This document shows positions 25,870 through 34,882 of a stretch of DNA of 64,000 nt, piece by piece. The DNA lies in contig CAWGOZ010000011.1 of NCBI GenBank assembly GCA_963824345.1, positions 248,001-312,000 of the forward strand. The letters are read 5' to 3'. Each line of letters opens with the position of its first letter. The first letter of the stretch is position 1. A program made the translations under genes and the position numbers. Under the pieces are notes generated by a model that was not told the origin of the DNA, did no database searches, and saw only the letters and a list, made by a program, of their open reading frames with translations. This DNA comes from Palsa-89 sp963824345. Its GTDB lineage: Bacteria > Acidobacteriota > Terriglobia > Bryobacterales > Bryobacteraceae.

Positions 25870-27552
25870 TCAATGGAATTCGATCGCGGTGGCTTCGCCG
25901 GCCGTGTGAAGTTTCGCATCGGGCTTCGCCGTGTAGTGAACCAGCACCTGGCGAGGCTGCTTTTGCGGCCCGCACAGCAGGGACTTTTCGTCACCGCCGG
26001 TGTTGATCCGCGAAGGGTCGGGAACCAGGAGCTGCACGGTTTTTCCATCCCCCACCTGAATCACAAGGCGCGCTTGATTTCCCATGCAATCCAGACGCGC
26101 AAACACGCCCTGCACGCTGGGGCCGGTTTGGCTGTCCTGATACCAGGTCTCCGGTTTGGGCGGAACAGCGCCATTCGGGTTCAGCCTTTTCCGCGCTGCG
26201 TTCTCCGCGGCATGAATGGCAGCCTCGCTTTGAGCCTTCACTCGCTCCAGGTCCGCTTCGCGCTCATCGGCCAGACGTTTGCGCTCCGCCGCGTCGGAGT
26301 CGAAATGCTTCTCCTCCACTTGCAGCCGCACTTGGCGGATGCCCTCGCGTTCTTCGTCGTTGGCGGCGGCGTGCTCGGCGCCGGCCCAGGCTTTCTGCGC
26401 TTCCCCGAAGTCCTTCGCGGCAACGTACGTCTTGGCCAGTGCCTGCCAATATGCGATATTGCGCGAGTCCAGGTTAGCGGCCTTCTTGAGCAGCGCGGCT
26501 CGCTGCTCGAGATTCTCTTTGTCGATTGCCGGGTTGAGGTCCGCCAGTTCGAAGTATGGATCGGCCCAGCGGGGATTCAGTTCGCTGGCTTTCTTGAGCT
26601 GGTCCGCATCGGATTGCATTCGCCCCAATTCGAACCAGGCACGCGCGCTGGTACTGTGTGAGTCGATTGCGTCCTGAAGGGCCATTCGCGCCTCATCGTC
26701 TTTTTGGTCATGGATCGCCACTAGCGCGAGACCCTCGGAGGCTTCCGGACCGTGAAGATCCTTGTACGCAGCGCTCGCTTCAGCCGTGTGACCGTTCGCC
26801 AGCAGAAGATCCGCCAGCGCCGTGCGCGCATCCTCCGACCCCAGTTGCACCGGCTTAAAATCGCGAGTCAGGCTCAGCGCGCGACCGGAAATCGAAGCCG
26901 TCCCGAAGTTCCCCGCTTTTAGATATGCATCGACTTGTTGATTGATTTGCGCCGAGGTTTTTTCGAAAGCGTTATGGCACGCGGCTTCGAAATCACCGCT
27001 CTGTTCGAGATTCGAAAGCATGACGCGCGAGCGGGCGGCGTACTCCGGATTGACCGTAACCAGATGTAGCAAAGCCCAGCCTCGCGACCGCTCTGCTTCT
27101 GGAACGGGCGCGCCCAGCGTGATGCGCGGCCCGTCGATCTGTACCGTGGAAACCAATTCGATCAACCCCTGCTCCACATCCGGCGGAAGGCGATGGGTGT
27201 TCTCGCGGATCAGGATGCGCGCCAGTTCCTTCCGGTTGTCGCGTGAAAATTCGCCGGATTCCGGCACGGCCACCATGCGAGCGTCGCGCCCCAATGCGAA
27301 CGGCGCTGGATCCACTGGCGCTCCGCTTTTCGAGACGATCACGCGCAGCGGCCAAACCAGCCGCATCTCTTCCTTTCCCGTGATGATCCTGAGCGTTTCG
27401 CGAAATTGCTCCAGGAACATGAGCTTTTCGCGCGCGGGCCGCTCACCCGCATTGCTGAACACCTCGAAAGGGCCGGATTTCAGCGCAATCCAGCGGTCCT
27501 CGGCCCGCATGAACGCAGGCAACAGCAAAAGCAAGAACATCCGGCGAAACAC
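25870..27552 (-). CDS. Secreted TPR protein
   Basis: A 560-residue exported protein: short signal sequence (MFRRMFLLLLLPAFMRAED), then WIALKSGPFEVFSNAGERPA, which resembles the peptidase-MA-like/DUF1570 opening but without a visible HExxH. A TPR solenoid follows at about residues 190-400 (LADLLLANGHTAEASAAYKD, ARAWFELGRMQSDADQLKKA). Then come a charged coiled coil and a small beta C-terminal domain. The start is GTG at 27550-27552; an ATG four codons on is possible. It is separated by 13 bases from the glycosyltransferase gene downstream. Confidence 0.75.
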   Translation of the reverse strand: MFRRMFLLLLLPAFMRAEDRWIALKSGPFEVFSNAGERPAREKLMFLEQFRETLRIITGKEEMRLVWPLRVIVSKSGAPVDPAPFALGRDARMVAVPESGEFSRDNRKELARILIRENTHRLPPDVEQGLIELVSTVQIDGPRITLGAPVPEAERSRGWALLHLVTVNPEYAARSRVMLSNLEQSGDFEAACHNAFEKTSAQINQQVDAYLKAGNFGTASISGRALSLTRDFKPVQLGSEDARTALADLLLANGHTAEASAAYKDLHGPEASEGLALVAIHDQKDDEARMALQDAIDSHSTSARAWFELGRMQSDADQLKKASELNPRWADPYFELADLNPAIDKENLEQRAALLKKAANLDSRNIAYWQALAKTYVAAKDFGEAQKAWAGAEHAAANDEEREGIRQVRLQVEEKHFDSDAAERKRLADEREADLERVKAQSEAAIHAAENAARKRLNPNGAVPPKPETWYQDSQTGPSVQGVFARLDCMGNQARLVIQVGDGKTVQLLVPDPSRINTGGDEKSLLCGPQKQPRQVLVHYTAKPDAKLHTAGEATAIEFH

Positions 27553-27586
27553 GATTTTATGTTAGCTCGACTGCGGGTTCCCTGTT

Positions 27587-28936
27587 ATGATCCGAGAAGC
27601 AATGGGCAAGGCGATCGCTCTTATTATGCTGCTGGCGCTAATTGCGACGCCGCTCAGCACGCTCTTCTTTTTGTCGTCGCATACCACGCTCGCTTTTGCT
27701 CCGCAACCCGCCACCATCGGCGCGAGCACGCCCATAACCGTGCATGTTTCAAACCCCCACGGGCTGCGCCGGTTCACCACCATTCTGGAGCAAAGCGGCG
27801 CCCGAACGACACTTTTTGAAACCAGGAACCCGGCTGACCGGACGAAGTTTTGGCTCGCGCAGTTTCCCGCTCAGGACATCCGCTTCAACGCCGCCAGCAA
27901 AGAAGCGCCGAATTTGAAAGAGGGCAAGGCGCGCATCATCGTGGAAGCGCAATCCAACGACTTCCGCGGCGTCACCGACACTATCTCAGCAGACGTGGAC
28001 GTGGTTCTTCGACCTCCCTCCATCTCCGCCGATGGTTTTCAACACTACATCAATCAAGGCGGCTCGGAGATGGTGCTGTTGACGCCGTCGGGTTCCTGGT
28101 CAGAGGCGGGCCTGCGCGTGGGCGGCTACGCCTACCGCAGCTTTCCGGTTGCAGGCAGTGCCACCGAGCGGCTGGCGCTGTTTGCCTATCCCTGGAACAT
28201 GCCGGTCGGCAAGGGGGACACGCCCGCTGGCACGGTTCCGGTGGCCTTCGCAAGGAACTCGGCCGGCGCCGAAGCTACAGCGCGCTTCTGGTTCAAAGTG
28301 TTTCCGAAGAAGTTTCGCATGCGCGATCTGACGATCGACGACAAATTTCTCGATAAGGTGGTCAATCAGATCGATCCGGGCGGCACGGGCGATCTGCTGG
28401 CGCGCTTCCTCAAAATCAACGGCGAGACGCGCCGCGCCAACAACAAGACGCTGGCGGATCTGCGTTTGAAAACGGCGGAGAAATTTCTGTGGACCGAACC
28501 GTTTCTGCAACTGGCGAACTCGAAAGTGGAATCCGAATTCGCCGACGTGCGCAGTTACATTTACAAGGGAAAGAAGGTCGACCAGCAGGTGCATCTCGGA
28601 TTCGATCTGGCCGTCACGGCCCACACGCCGGTGCTGGCGGCCAACGACGGCAAAGTGGTTTGGGCGGCGCCGCTGGGCATCTACGGCAACTGCATTGTGG
28701 TGGATCACGGCTACGGTTTGCAGTCCATCTACGGGCACCTGAGCGCGATCGCGGTGAAGGAAGGCGACCTGGTGAAGCGCGGCCAGGAAATGGGTAAGAG
28801 CGGATCCACCGGCCTGGCGGGCGGCGACCATTTGCATTACTCGATGCAGGTGGAGGGCGTGGAAGTGAATCCGGTAGAGTGGTGGGACCAGCACTGGATC
28901 AAGGACCACGTGCAGAACCGGCTGAAACCGGAGTAG
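27587..28936 (+). CDS. M23 family metallopeptidase (LytM-type)
   Basis: A 449-residue periplasmic protein with an N-terminal membrane anchor (GKAIALIMLLALIATPLSTL), an extended beta-rich region, and a C-terminal M23 endopeptidase domain. Zinc ligands visible are H336 and D340 in HLGFD and H417 in HLH (415-417), with the GNCIVVDHGYGLQSIYGHLS core. All key residues are present, so it is probably an active peptidoglycan endopeptidase, or an activator. Start at 27587 or the ATG five codons later. Confidence 0.9.
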   Translation: MIREAMGKAIALIMLLALIATPLSTLFFLSSHTTLAFAPQPATIGASTPITVHVSNPHGLRRFTTILEQSGARTTLFETRNPADRTKFWLAQFPAQDIRFNAASKEAPNLKEGKARIIVEAQSNDFRGVTDTISADVDVVLRPPSISADGFQHYINQGGSEMVLLTPSGSWSEAGLRVGGYAYRSFPVAGSATERLALFAYPWNMPVGKGDTPAGTVPVAFARNSAGAEATARFWFKVFPKKFRMRDLTIDDKFLDKVVNQIDPGGTGDLLARFLKINGETRRANNKTLADLRLKTAEKFLWTEPFLQLANSKVESEFADVRSYIYKGKKVDQQVHLGFDLAVTAHTPVLAANDGKVVWAAPLGIYGNCIVVDHGYGLQSIYGHLSAIAVKEGDLVKRGQEMGKSGSTGLAGGDHLHYSMQVEGVEVNPVEWWDQHWIKDHVQNRLKPE

Positions 28937-28937
28937 C

Positions 28938-29537
28938 TCACGCCTGAACGGCCACAAACCATCGGCCCGCGTGAAGCGTCCGGCCAGTTCCGATCTCCGC
29001 GATCAGGCACTGGGGCGTGAAGTAGCGCTTGTAAACCACGTGCCGCGATCCGTCGTTAAGCACCCGTTCCTGATGTTCTTCAGGCGGGACGTCGTCGCGC
29101 GCAGCCGCGTCGATAATGAGCAGCGATGTCGAGACGCGCCGGGCTTCTGTCAGAAAGATCCGCCGGGCCGTCTCATCCAGGTGCCCGTAGAAGTGCCCCG
29201 CCAGCAGGCAATCGAATTGCGCGGACCGGAACGGCAGTTGGAACGCATCGCCTCGAACAAACGCACCGCGCGGAATCCTGGAACGCGCCATCGCCAGCAT
29301 GGAAGCGCTCTGGTCCAACCCGATGACGCGGCCATGCATGCACTCGGTGAGAAAGCCGGTTCCGCAGGCTACGTCCAGGATTGAATGGAAGGGCAGCGCA
29401 GCGACCAGCGCTTTCAATGCCGCTACTTCTTCGGGCCAGCCGGGGCGAATTCGGTTCGCAAACAGCCCCGTGCCAAGGTACCAATCGTCGTACTCGGAGG
29501 CGCGCCGGTCGTAGTAAGCGCGTTCAGCCGCGGTCAT
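28938..29537 (-). CDS. Class I SAM-dependent methyltransferase
   Basis: A 199-residue methyltransferase. Motif I is ILDVACGTGFLTECM, followed by GLDQSASMLAMA and the motif IV-like FDCLLAGHFYGHLDETARRI. It resembles the UbiE/Methyltransf_25 group; the substrate is unknown. It is convergent with the M23 peptidase gene (two-base gap) and lies 20 bases downstream of the YqeY-like gene on the same strand. Confidence 0.85.
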   Translation of the reverse strand: MTAAERAYYDRRASEYDDWYLGTGLFANRIRPGWPEEVAALKALVAALPFHSILDVACGTGFLTECMHGRVIGLDQSASMLAMARSRIPRGAFVRGDAFQLPFRSAQFDCLLAGHFYGHLDETARRIFLTEARRVSTSLLIIDAAARDDVPPEEHQERVLNDGSRHVVYKRYFTPQCLIAEIGTGRTLHAGRWFVAVQA

Positions 29538-29557
29538 GCTCCCCCGTTCCTGCTCCC

Positions 29558-30004
29558 CTAAGATAGCCGGGCCCGAACTTTTTCGCTGAGCGCCCTTCCA
29601 TCCACGCGTTTGCCGGCCAGCTTGGCCTGCGCCGCTTTCATTACCAGACCCATCTGCTTCTGCGATGTCGCCCCGGTCTCGGCCAGCGCTTGCGCGATGG
29701 CATCCTCGATCTCCTGATCGCTCGGCGCCGAGGGCATGTAGGACTCGATCAGCTTCAGTTCGGCTTCTTCCTTTTCCGCCAGTTCCACGCGGCCGCCCTT
29801 GCGAAACATCTCGGCCGCCTCCCGGCGCTGCTTGATCAGCGTGCTGAGAATTTGCAGCTCGGTGGCTTCGTCCAGCGGCTTCATGGAATCCACTTCGTGC
29901 TTCTTCAGCGCCGTCTTGATCATGCGGATCGCGTTCAGCTTGAGCTCTTCTTTGGCGCGCATCGCGGCTACCATGTCAGTCTGAATCCGGTCGAGTAGAG
30001 CCAT
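29558..30004 (-). CDS. yqeY: GatB/YqeY domain protein
   Basis: A 148-residue protein matching YqeY along its length: MALLDRIQTDMVAAMRAKEE, LNAIRMIKTALKKHEVD, EAEMFRKGGR region and VMKAAQAKLAGKRVDGRALS. This C-terminal tRNA-binding-like domain is shared with GatB and GlnRS fusions; stand-alone YqeY has no settled function, though tRNA binding is suspected. It is divergent from serA with a 49-base gap. Confidence 0.92.
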   Translation of the reverse strand: MALLDRIQTDMVAAMRAKEELKLNAIRMIKTALKKHEVDSMKPLDEATELQILSTLIKQRREAAEMFRKGGRVELAEKEEAELKLIESYMPSAPSDQEIEDAIAQALAETGATSQKQMGLVMKAAQAKLAGKRVDGRALSEKVRARLS

Positions 30005-30053
30005 CGTTTGTTATCCTGAATGCTTAATCGTCACAGCTTAATACTTACACACC

Positions 30054-31634
30054 ATGCGAATCCTGATTGCCGAGTCGCTGGCTCCTGGAGCGGTAAAACT
30101 GCTTCAGAAGCAGCCGGGATGGGAAGTCATCGTTTCCAATCCGAAAGAATATACCCAGCATCTCGCCACCGCGGAAGCGTTGATCGTGCGCAGCGCCGTC
30201 ACGGTTGACAAGGCCGTGCTGGCGGCGGCGCCGAATCTGCGCGTGATCGGGCGCGCCGGCGTGGGCGTCGACAATGTCGATCTGCCGTCGGCCACAGCCG
30301 CGGGCGTCCTGGTGATGAATACGCCGGGCGGCAACGCAGTTTCGGTTGCCGAGCATGCGGTGGCGCTGATGCTGTCGCTGGCGCGCTCCATCCCCAATGC
30401 CAGCGCCTCGGTAAAATCCGGCAAGTGGGAAAAGCGTAAGTTCCTGGGCACCGAACTCCGCGCCAAGACGCTGGGAGTGATTGGCCTGGGGAGCATCGGG
30501 CGCGAGGTGGTAAAGCGCGCCGCCGCATTCGAGATGAATATCATCGCCCATGATCCGTACGTCCATTCGCAAACCGCGAAAGACGTAGGCGTGGCTTTGG
30601 TGGACCTGCCCACGCTGTACGCCGAAAGCGACTACATCACGCTGCACACGGCTCTCACGCCTGAATCGTTTCGGATGCTGTCCCGCGACGCGTTTTCCAA
30701 AATGAAGAAAGGCGCGCGGATCGTCAATTGCGCGCGCGGCGAGTTGATCGATCAAGCTGCGCTGGTGGAGGCACTGGCTTCCGGCCGGCTGGCCGGCGCG
30801 GCCCTCGACGTTTTCGAGAGCGAACCACCGCCGCCCAACGATCCGATTCTGGCCATCGAGAGTCTGGTGGCAACCCCGCATATCGGCGGATCCACCGAAG
30901 AGGCTCAGGAAACCGTGGGCCTGCGCATCGCGCAGCAGGTTGTGGACTATTTGCAAAATGGCGCGGCGCTGCACGCCGTCAATCTGCCCGCGCTCACGCC
31001 CGAACAATACAAGACCTTGGGACCCTATGGCAGGCTGGCCGAGCGCTTGGGCAGCTTTGCGTCCTACATCTCCACCGGCAATCCGAAGGCGGTGCGGCTG
31101 GTCTACTTCGGCAAAATCGCCGAGTTCAACACGCATCTGGTTCGCAACGCTGGACTGGCCGGCGTGCTGCAGCGTTCGTTGGCGCGCAAAGCCAACTCGA
31201 TCAACGCCATGCAGATCGCCGGCGACCGCGGACTCACCGTCGCTGAGCGCCATGAAAAACGCGCCGCACACATCGATTCGGTTCGGCTGGACCTGGAGAC
31301 CGACACCGGCATTACGTCGGTGGAAGGCGCCGTGGTGCTGGAGCAGCCCCGGCTGGTGCAAATCAACGGCACGCATTGCGAGGCCAGGCTGGAGGGCAAC
31401 CTCACCTTCGTCGAAAGCCAAGATGTGCCGGGCGTCATCGGATACATCGGAGGCGTGCTCGGCAAGAACGGCGTCAACATCGCGACGTTTTCTCTGGGCC
31501 GCAAGGAGTCCGGGACCGAGGCGGTCTCGGTGATCCAGACCGATCAGCCGGTGCCCGACAATGTGCTGGCGGAGTTGCTGAAGAATCCGGCGGTAAAAGT
31601 GGCGCGGCCGGTGAAATTCAACCAGGGCTCGTAG
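30054..31634 (+). CDS. serA: D-3-phosphoglycerate dehydrogenase
   Basis: A 526-residue long-form SerA, the first enzyme of serine synthesis. Visible are the NAD-binding GVIGLGSIGREVVKRA, catalytic Arg in NCARGELID, Glu in DVFESEPPP and His in ATPHIGGST. An intervening ASB domain follows (about 320-450) and then a C-terminal ACT regulatory domain (FVESQDVPGVIGYIGGVLGK then NGVNIATFSLGR). The length fits the allosterically serine-inhibited type. The 3' end overlaps the convergent ABC ATPase gene by 17 bases. Confidence 0.95.
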   Translation: MRILIAESLAPGAVKLLQKQPGWEVIVSNPKEYTQHLATAEALIVRSAVTVDKAVLAAAPNLRVIGRAGVGVDNVDLPSATAAGVLVMNTPGGNAVSVAEHAVALMLSLARSIPNASASVKSGKWEKRKFLGTELRAKTLGVIGLGSIGREVVKRAAAFEMNIIAHDPYVHSQTAKDVGVALVDLPTLYAESDYITLHTALTPESFRMLSRDAFSKMKKGARIVNCARGELIDQAALVEALASGRLAGAALDVFESEPPPPNDPILAIESLVATPHIGGSTEEAQETVGLRIAQQVVDYLQNGAALHAVNLPALTPEQYKTLGPYGRLAERLGSFASYISTGNPKAVRLVYFGKIAEFNTHLVRNAGLAGVLQRSLARKANSINAMQIAGDRGLTVAERHEKRAAHIDSVRLDLETDTGITSVEGAVVLEQPRLVQINGTHCEARLEGNLTFVESQDVPGVIGYIGGVLGKNGVNIATFSLGRKESGTEAVSVIQTDQPVPDNVLAELLKNPAVKVARPVKFNQGS

Positions 31635-32454
31635 ACCGGGCCGGCTCGAGAGTGCGCGCAAATTCCGCGGCAGCCGCGGAGTTACGCAGCACCGCTTCCA
31701 GCAATGCGCGCGTGTCCGCGGTATGCGGATCGCGAAACATCTGCGCGGTGGGGCCGCTTTCTATGATTTGCCCCCGCTGCAGAATTGCGATTCGTGAACA
31801 CAGCGACGCCACCGCCAGCAGATCGTGCGATATGAACAGCATGGCCATGTTCATTTCGCGATTCAGACGGCGGAACAGATCCAGGATCTCGCTCTGCGTC
31901 ACCGCATCCAGCGCGCTGGTCGGCTCGTCGGCAATCAGCAGCCGCGGCTTGTGCAACACGGCCATGGCGATCAGCACGCGCTGGGCCTGGCCCACGCTCA
32001 ACTGCCGGGGATAGCGGCTCAAGAACGATTCTTCGGCGGGCAGGCTCACCCGATCGAATAGCTCCAGCGCCTGGTCCTTCCATTGTTTTGCCGCCGCGCC
32101 GGAAACGTGCGCTCGCCAGGCTTCCGCCACCTGCGTTCCAATGCGCAGCGCCGGATTGAGAGACGCGAGCGGGCTTTGCAATACCAGCGCGATTTCGCGG
32201 CCGCGAATCTGCCGCATCTCCCTGGGCCGCAATTGCAGCGAGTCCCGTCCGTTGAAAAGAATTTCGCCGTGGATCGCCCCGCCCTTATGTTCCAGCAGGC
32301 GCAGCAAAGCCAGCGCGATGGTGCTTTTTCCCGAGCCGCTTTCTCCCACCAGGCCCAGCATCTCGCCTTCGCTCACCTTCAAACGCACCTCTCGCAGGAC
32401 TCCCGGCTTATTGGGATAATCCACCGAAAGGCGCGTCTCCAGCAGGACGCTCAT
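31618..32454 (-). CDS. Peptide ABC transporter ATP-binding protein
   Basis: A 278-residue ATPase of the OppD/DppD type. Walker A is GESGSGKST, Walker B LLIADEPTSALD, with the H-loop Asp-His in FISHDLLA. The ABC signature reads LSVGQAQRV instead of the usual LSGGQ. It is the last gene of a four-gene importer operon (permease, permease, binding protein, ATPase) joined by overlaps; opp/dpp systems usually carry two ATPases, so this one may homodimerise. The C-terminal Cys cluster common in OppD is absent. Confidence 0.9.
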   Translation of the reverse strand: MSVLLETRLSVDYPNKPGVLREVRLKVSEGEMLGLVGESGSGKSTIALALLRLLEHKGGAIHGEILFNGRDSLQLRPREMRQIRGREIALVLQSPLASLNPALRIGTQVAEAWRAHVSGAAAKQWKDQALELFDRVSLPAEESFLSRYPRQLSVGQAQRVLIAMAVLHKPRLLIADEPTSALDAVTQSEILDLFRRLNREMNMAMLFISHDLLAVASLCSRIAILQRGQIIESGPTAQMFRDPHTADTRALLEAVLRNSAAAAEFARTLEPARSTSPG

Positions 32455-34079
32455 CGCGCGCTAACCAGCGCCCCGCCAACCTGCAGGTGCTCCACGTTCC
32501 AATAGATCTGCGGTCGCAAAGCGGCCGGCGTGAGGTTCTTCACGCTCCCCGAGACGGCCGCAAGAGCATTCGGATTCACCAGAAACAGCATCGGCGCCTG
32601 GTCCGCCACGATCTGTTGTACCCGGTCGAAATAGAGCTTGCGCCTGGCCCGGTCCTCGGACCCGCTTTGCGCCGCCATCAGCTTGTCGATCTCGGCTTCC
32701 CAGGCCGTTGCGGGCGTCTTCTCATTCGGATTCCATTGGTGATTGGCCGCCGAGCTGACCCAGATGTTCATCTGCCCGCTGGGGTCCAGATCGAGGTTGG
32801 TGAATGCCATCAGAACCGCTTCGTAGTTGAACGTTCGGCTGATGCGCTCGATCAGCGAAGGAAAATCCAGCGTAAGCACGTTGAGCTGGATGCCGAACCG
32901 CGCCAGGTCCTGTTGGATCAACGCCAGCATGCGCTCATGTAGCTTGTTTCCCGCGTTGGTGATCATAGAAAACTCCACCCGGTTGCCATCCCGATCCAGC
33001 AGTGCACTCCCAGAGCGCCGAAAACCCGCGCGTTCCAATAGCGCCCGCACCGAGGATTCCGACCCCGAAGGCGGCTGGAGGGCCGAATTGAGCCAAAAAT
33101 GGTTCGCCACCGACACCGGCCCAACCGCAGCCCGCGCGTGACCTCGATACACGATCCGGACCAGATCGTCGCGGCGAATGCCTTCGGAGATCGCGCGGCG
33201 GAAATCTTGGGAGCGGAACCAGCGCCGCTTGTACTCGGGCAGCGGCGCATTTTCCACCTGGTTGAAAAAGACGATCTCCCAATCGAGAGACGGGCCGGCG
33301 TCCTGGACCGAGCGCGGCATCTCGGAAGACAAGCGGTCGTACATCTCCGGATCCAGCTTGTTAATGATGTCCAGTTCACCGCGCCGGAATCGCAACAGCT
33401 CCAGCTCGCGATTCTGCTGGATCTCGAGCCGGATGGAATCGAGATAGGGCAACGCGCGGCCGTTGGCATCGCGCTTCCAGTAGTTGGGATTCCGCCGCAG
33501 CAGGACGTACTCGCCGGGCTTGTACTCGCCTAAGGCAAAAGGACCCAGCACAGCGGACTCTTTGGCCGCCGAATGCGCCGACAGCATAGCGACTTCATCG
33601 AACTGCGCGGCCAGCGCCGCTACCGGCGCCGGAAAGCGCACCGTGACGGCCGAGGGTCCCACGCACTTGGATTCCACCGGACCGGGGGCCGAGCGGAACG
33701 AGTCGCCCACCGGCGAATGCAGATTTGGATCCATGAGCTCGCGCATGGTGTAGACCACGTCATCGCAGGTGAAGGGGGTGCCGTCGGAAAAGCGCACGCC
33801 CCGGCGCAGCTCGAAATCAATGCGGCGGCCGTTTTCGGAAACCTTCCATTTGGTTGCTAGCTCGCCTTCCAGCTCCTGCGTGTAGCGATTCAAGCGGATC
33901 AGGACGCCGCCGGTCAGGTACCGAATTGTTTCCGAAGACTCGTCCTCCACCAACAGCGGATTGAAGGTTTTCGGATCGATCCGCAGGCAGAAGCGCAGCT
34001 CACTCGCCGAGCTTGCCAGCCCCAGGCCGCAAAGCCCGCCGATGATCGCGAATCGTTTCAGCATGAGTCGCCTTAGCAT
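32451..34079 (-). CDS. Peptide ABC transporter substrate-binding protein
   Basis: A 542-residue family 5 (SBP_bac_5) binding protein. A signal peptide (FAIIGGLCGLGLASSASEL) leads into LRIDPKTFNPLLVEDESSET. The domain is typical: FELRRGVRFSDGTPFTCDDV, SVRFPAPVAALAAQFDE-type strands, and ISEGIRRDDLVRIVYRGHAR. No lipobox Cys is evident, so it may be soluble periplasmic. The start chosen is the ATG at 34077-34079, just inside the permease gene's 3' end; another ATG lies five codons later. Upstream sequence in the same frame overlaps the permease and is not real coding. Confidence 0.88.
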   Translation of the reverse strand: MLRRLMLKRFAIIGGLCGLGLASSASELRFCLRIDPKTFNPLLVEDESSETIRYLTGGVLIRLNRYTQELEGELATKWKVSENGRRIDFELRRGVRFSDGTPFTCDDVVYTMRELMDPNLHSPVGDSFRSAPGPVESKCVGPSAVTVRFPAPVAALAAQFDEVAMLSAHSAAKESAVLGPFALGEYKPGEYVLLRRNPNYWKRDANGRALPYLDSIRLEIQQNRELELLRFRRGELDIINKLDPEMYDRLSSEMPRSVQDAGPSLDWEIVFFNQVENAPLPEYKRRWFRSQDFRRAISEGIRRDDLVRIVYRGHARAAVGPVSVANHFWLNSALQPPSGSESSVRALLERAGFRRSGSALLDRDGNRVEFSMITNAGNKLHERMLALIQQDLARFGIQLNVLTLDFPSLIERISRTFNYEAVLMAFTNLDLDPSGQMNIWVSSAANHQWNPNEKTPATAWEAEIDKLMAAQSGSEDRARRKLYFDRVQQIVADQAPMLFLVNPNALAAVSGSVKNLTPAALRPQIYWNVEHLQVGGALVSAR

Positions 34080-34882
34080 GACAGCCGCTCCTCGGTTCCC
34101 AGCAAAAGCTGCAAACAACCGACCACCGCCACCAGCAAAATAACGGGAACCAGCATCCAGGGATTTTGCAGCACTGCGGAGTAGTTTTCGAGCTCCCGCA
34201 ACATGGAGCCCCAGGAGGGTAGCGGCTCCGATACGCCCAATCCCAGCAGCCCGAGATTGGCTTCGCTCAAGATGAACAGCGGGATTGAAACCCAAAATTG
34301 GGCCAGCAGGATCGGCCTCAGGTTGGGGAGCAAGTGGCGCCAGAATAACCGCCATCGCGAGATTCCACTGGCGCTGGCTTGCACCAGAAAGTCCGAGTTG
34401 ACCAGCGTTCGGGTCCCGGCGCGAATCAAGCGCGCGGGCCCAGCCCAGCCCAGGCATCCCAGCAGCAGAAAGGTGATGATCACCGAAATAACCGGAGAGG
34501 TGTTGAGCGGCAACAGTGCACGCACAGCTAGCAGCAGGAACAGCCACGGAAGCGAGAGGAACAGATCGACGCCCGCGGTAACCAACCGCTCCCAGCGTCC
34601 GCCGAGATACCCGGCGGCGCCCCCGATCACTGCCGCGATGATCGTCGCCAGCAGCGCCGCGGCTGGCGCGAGCAGCAGCGAAACGCGCGTGCCGTACAGC
34701 AAACGCGCGAAACGGTCGCGGCCCAGTTCGTCGGTGCCCAGCCAAAACCGCGCCGACGGAGGAACGCTGATGGCTTCGCGAAACTGTTCGGAATAGGAGG
34801 ACTGGGCCAGGTACCCGGCTCCGAGCGATGCCGCCACCGCCACCCCCAGTATGGCCAGCGCGATCTTCTGCTTCAGGCTCAT
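34073..34882 (-). CDS. Peptide ABC transporter permease (DppC-like)
   Basis: A 269-residue inner-membrane permease. A first transmembrane segment is followed by ISVPPSARFWLGTDELGRDRFARLLYGTR, the hallmark of OppC/DppC proteins. Five further segments carry the EAA-type loop (LVQASASGISRWRLFWRHLLP). It overlaps the DppB-like gene by four bases and the binding-protein gene by seven. Confidence 0.9.
   Translation of the reverse strand: MSLKQKIALAILGVAVAASLGAGYLAQSSYSEQFREAISVPPSARFWLGTDELGRDRFARLLYGTRVSLLLAPAAALLATIIAAVIGGAAGYLGGRWERLVTAGVDLFLSLPWLFLLLAVRALLPLNTSPVISVIITFLLLGCLGWAGPARLIRAGTRTLVNSDFLVQASASGISRWRLFWRHLLPNLRPILLAQFWVSIPLFILSEANLGLLGLGVSEPLPSWGSMLRELENYSAVLQNPWMLVPVILLVAVVGCLQLLLGTEERLSC

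Noticed and set aside
30045..31661. Minus-strand open frame of about 538 codons opposite serA
   Set aside because: Antisense shadow of a well-supported serA gene caused by high GC third positions.
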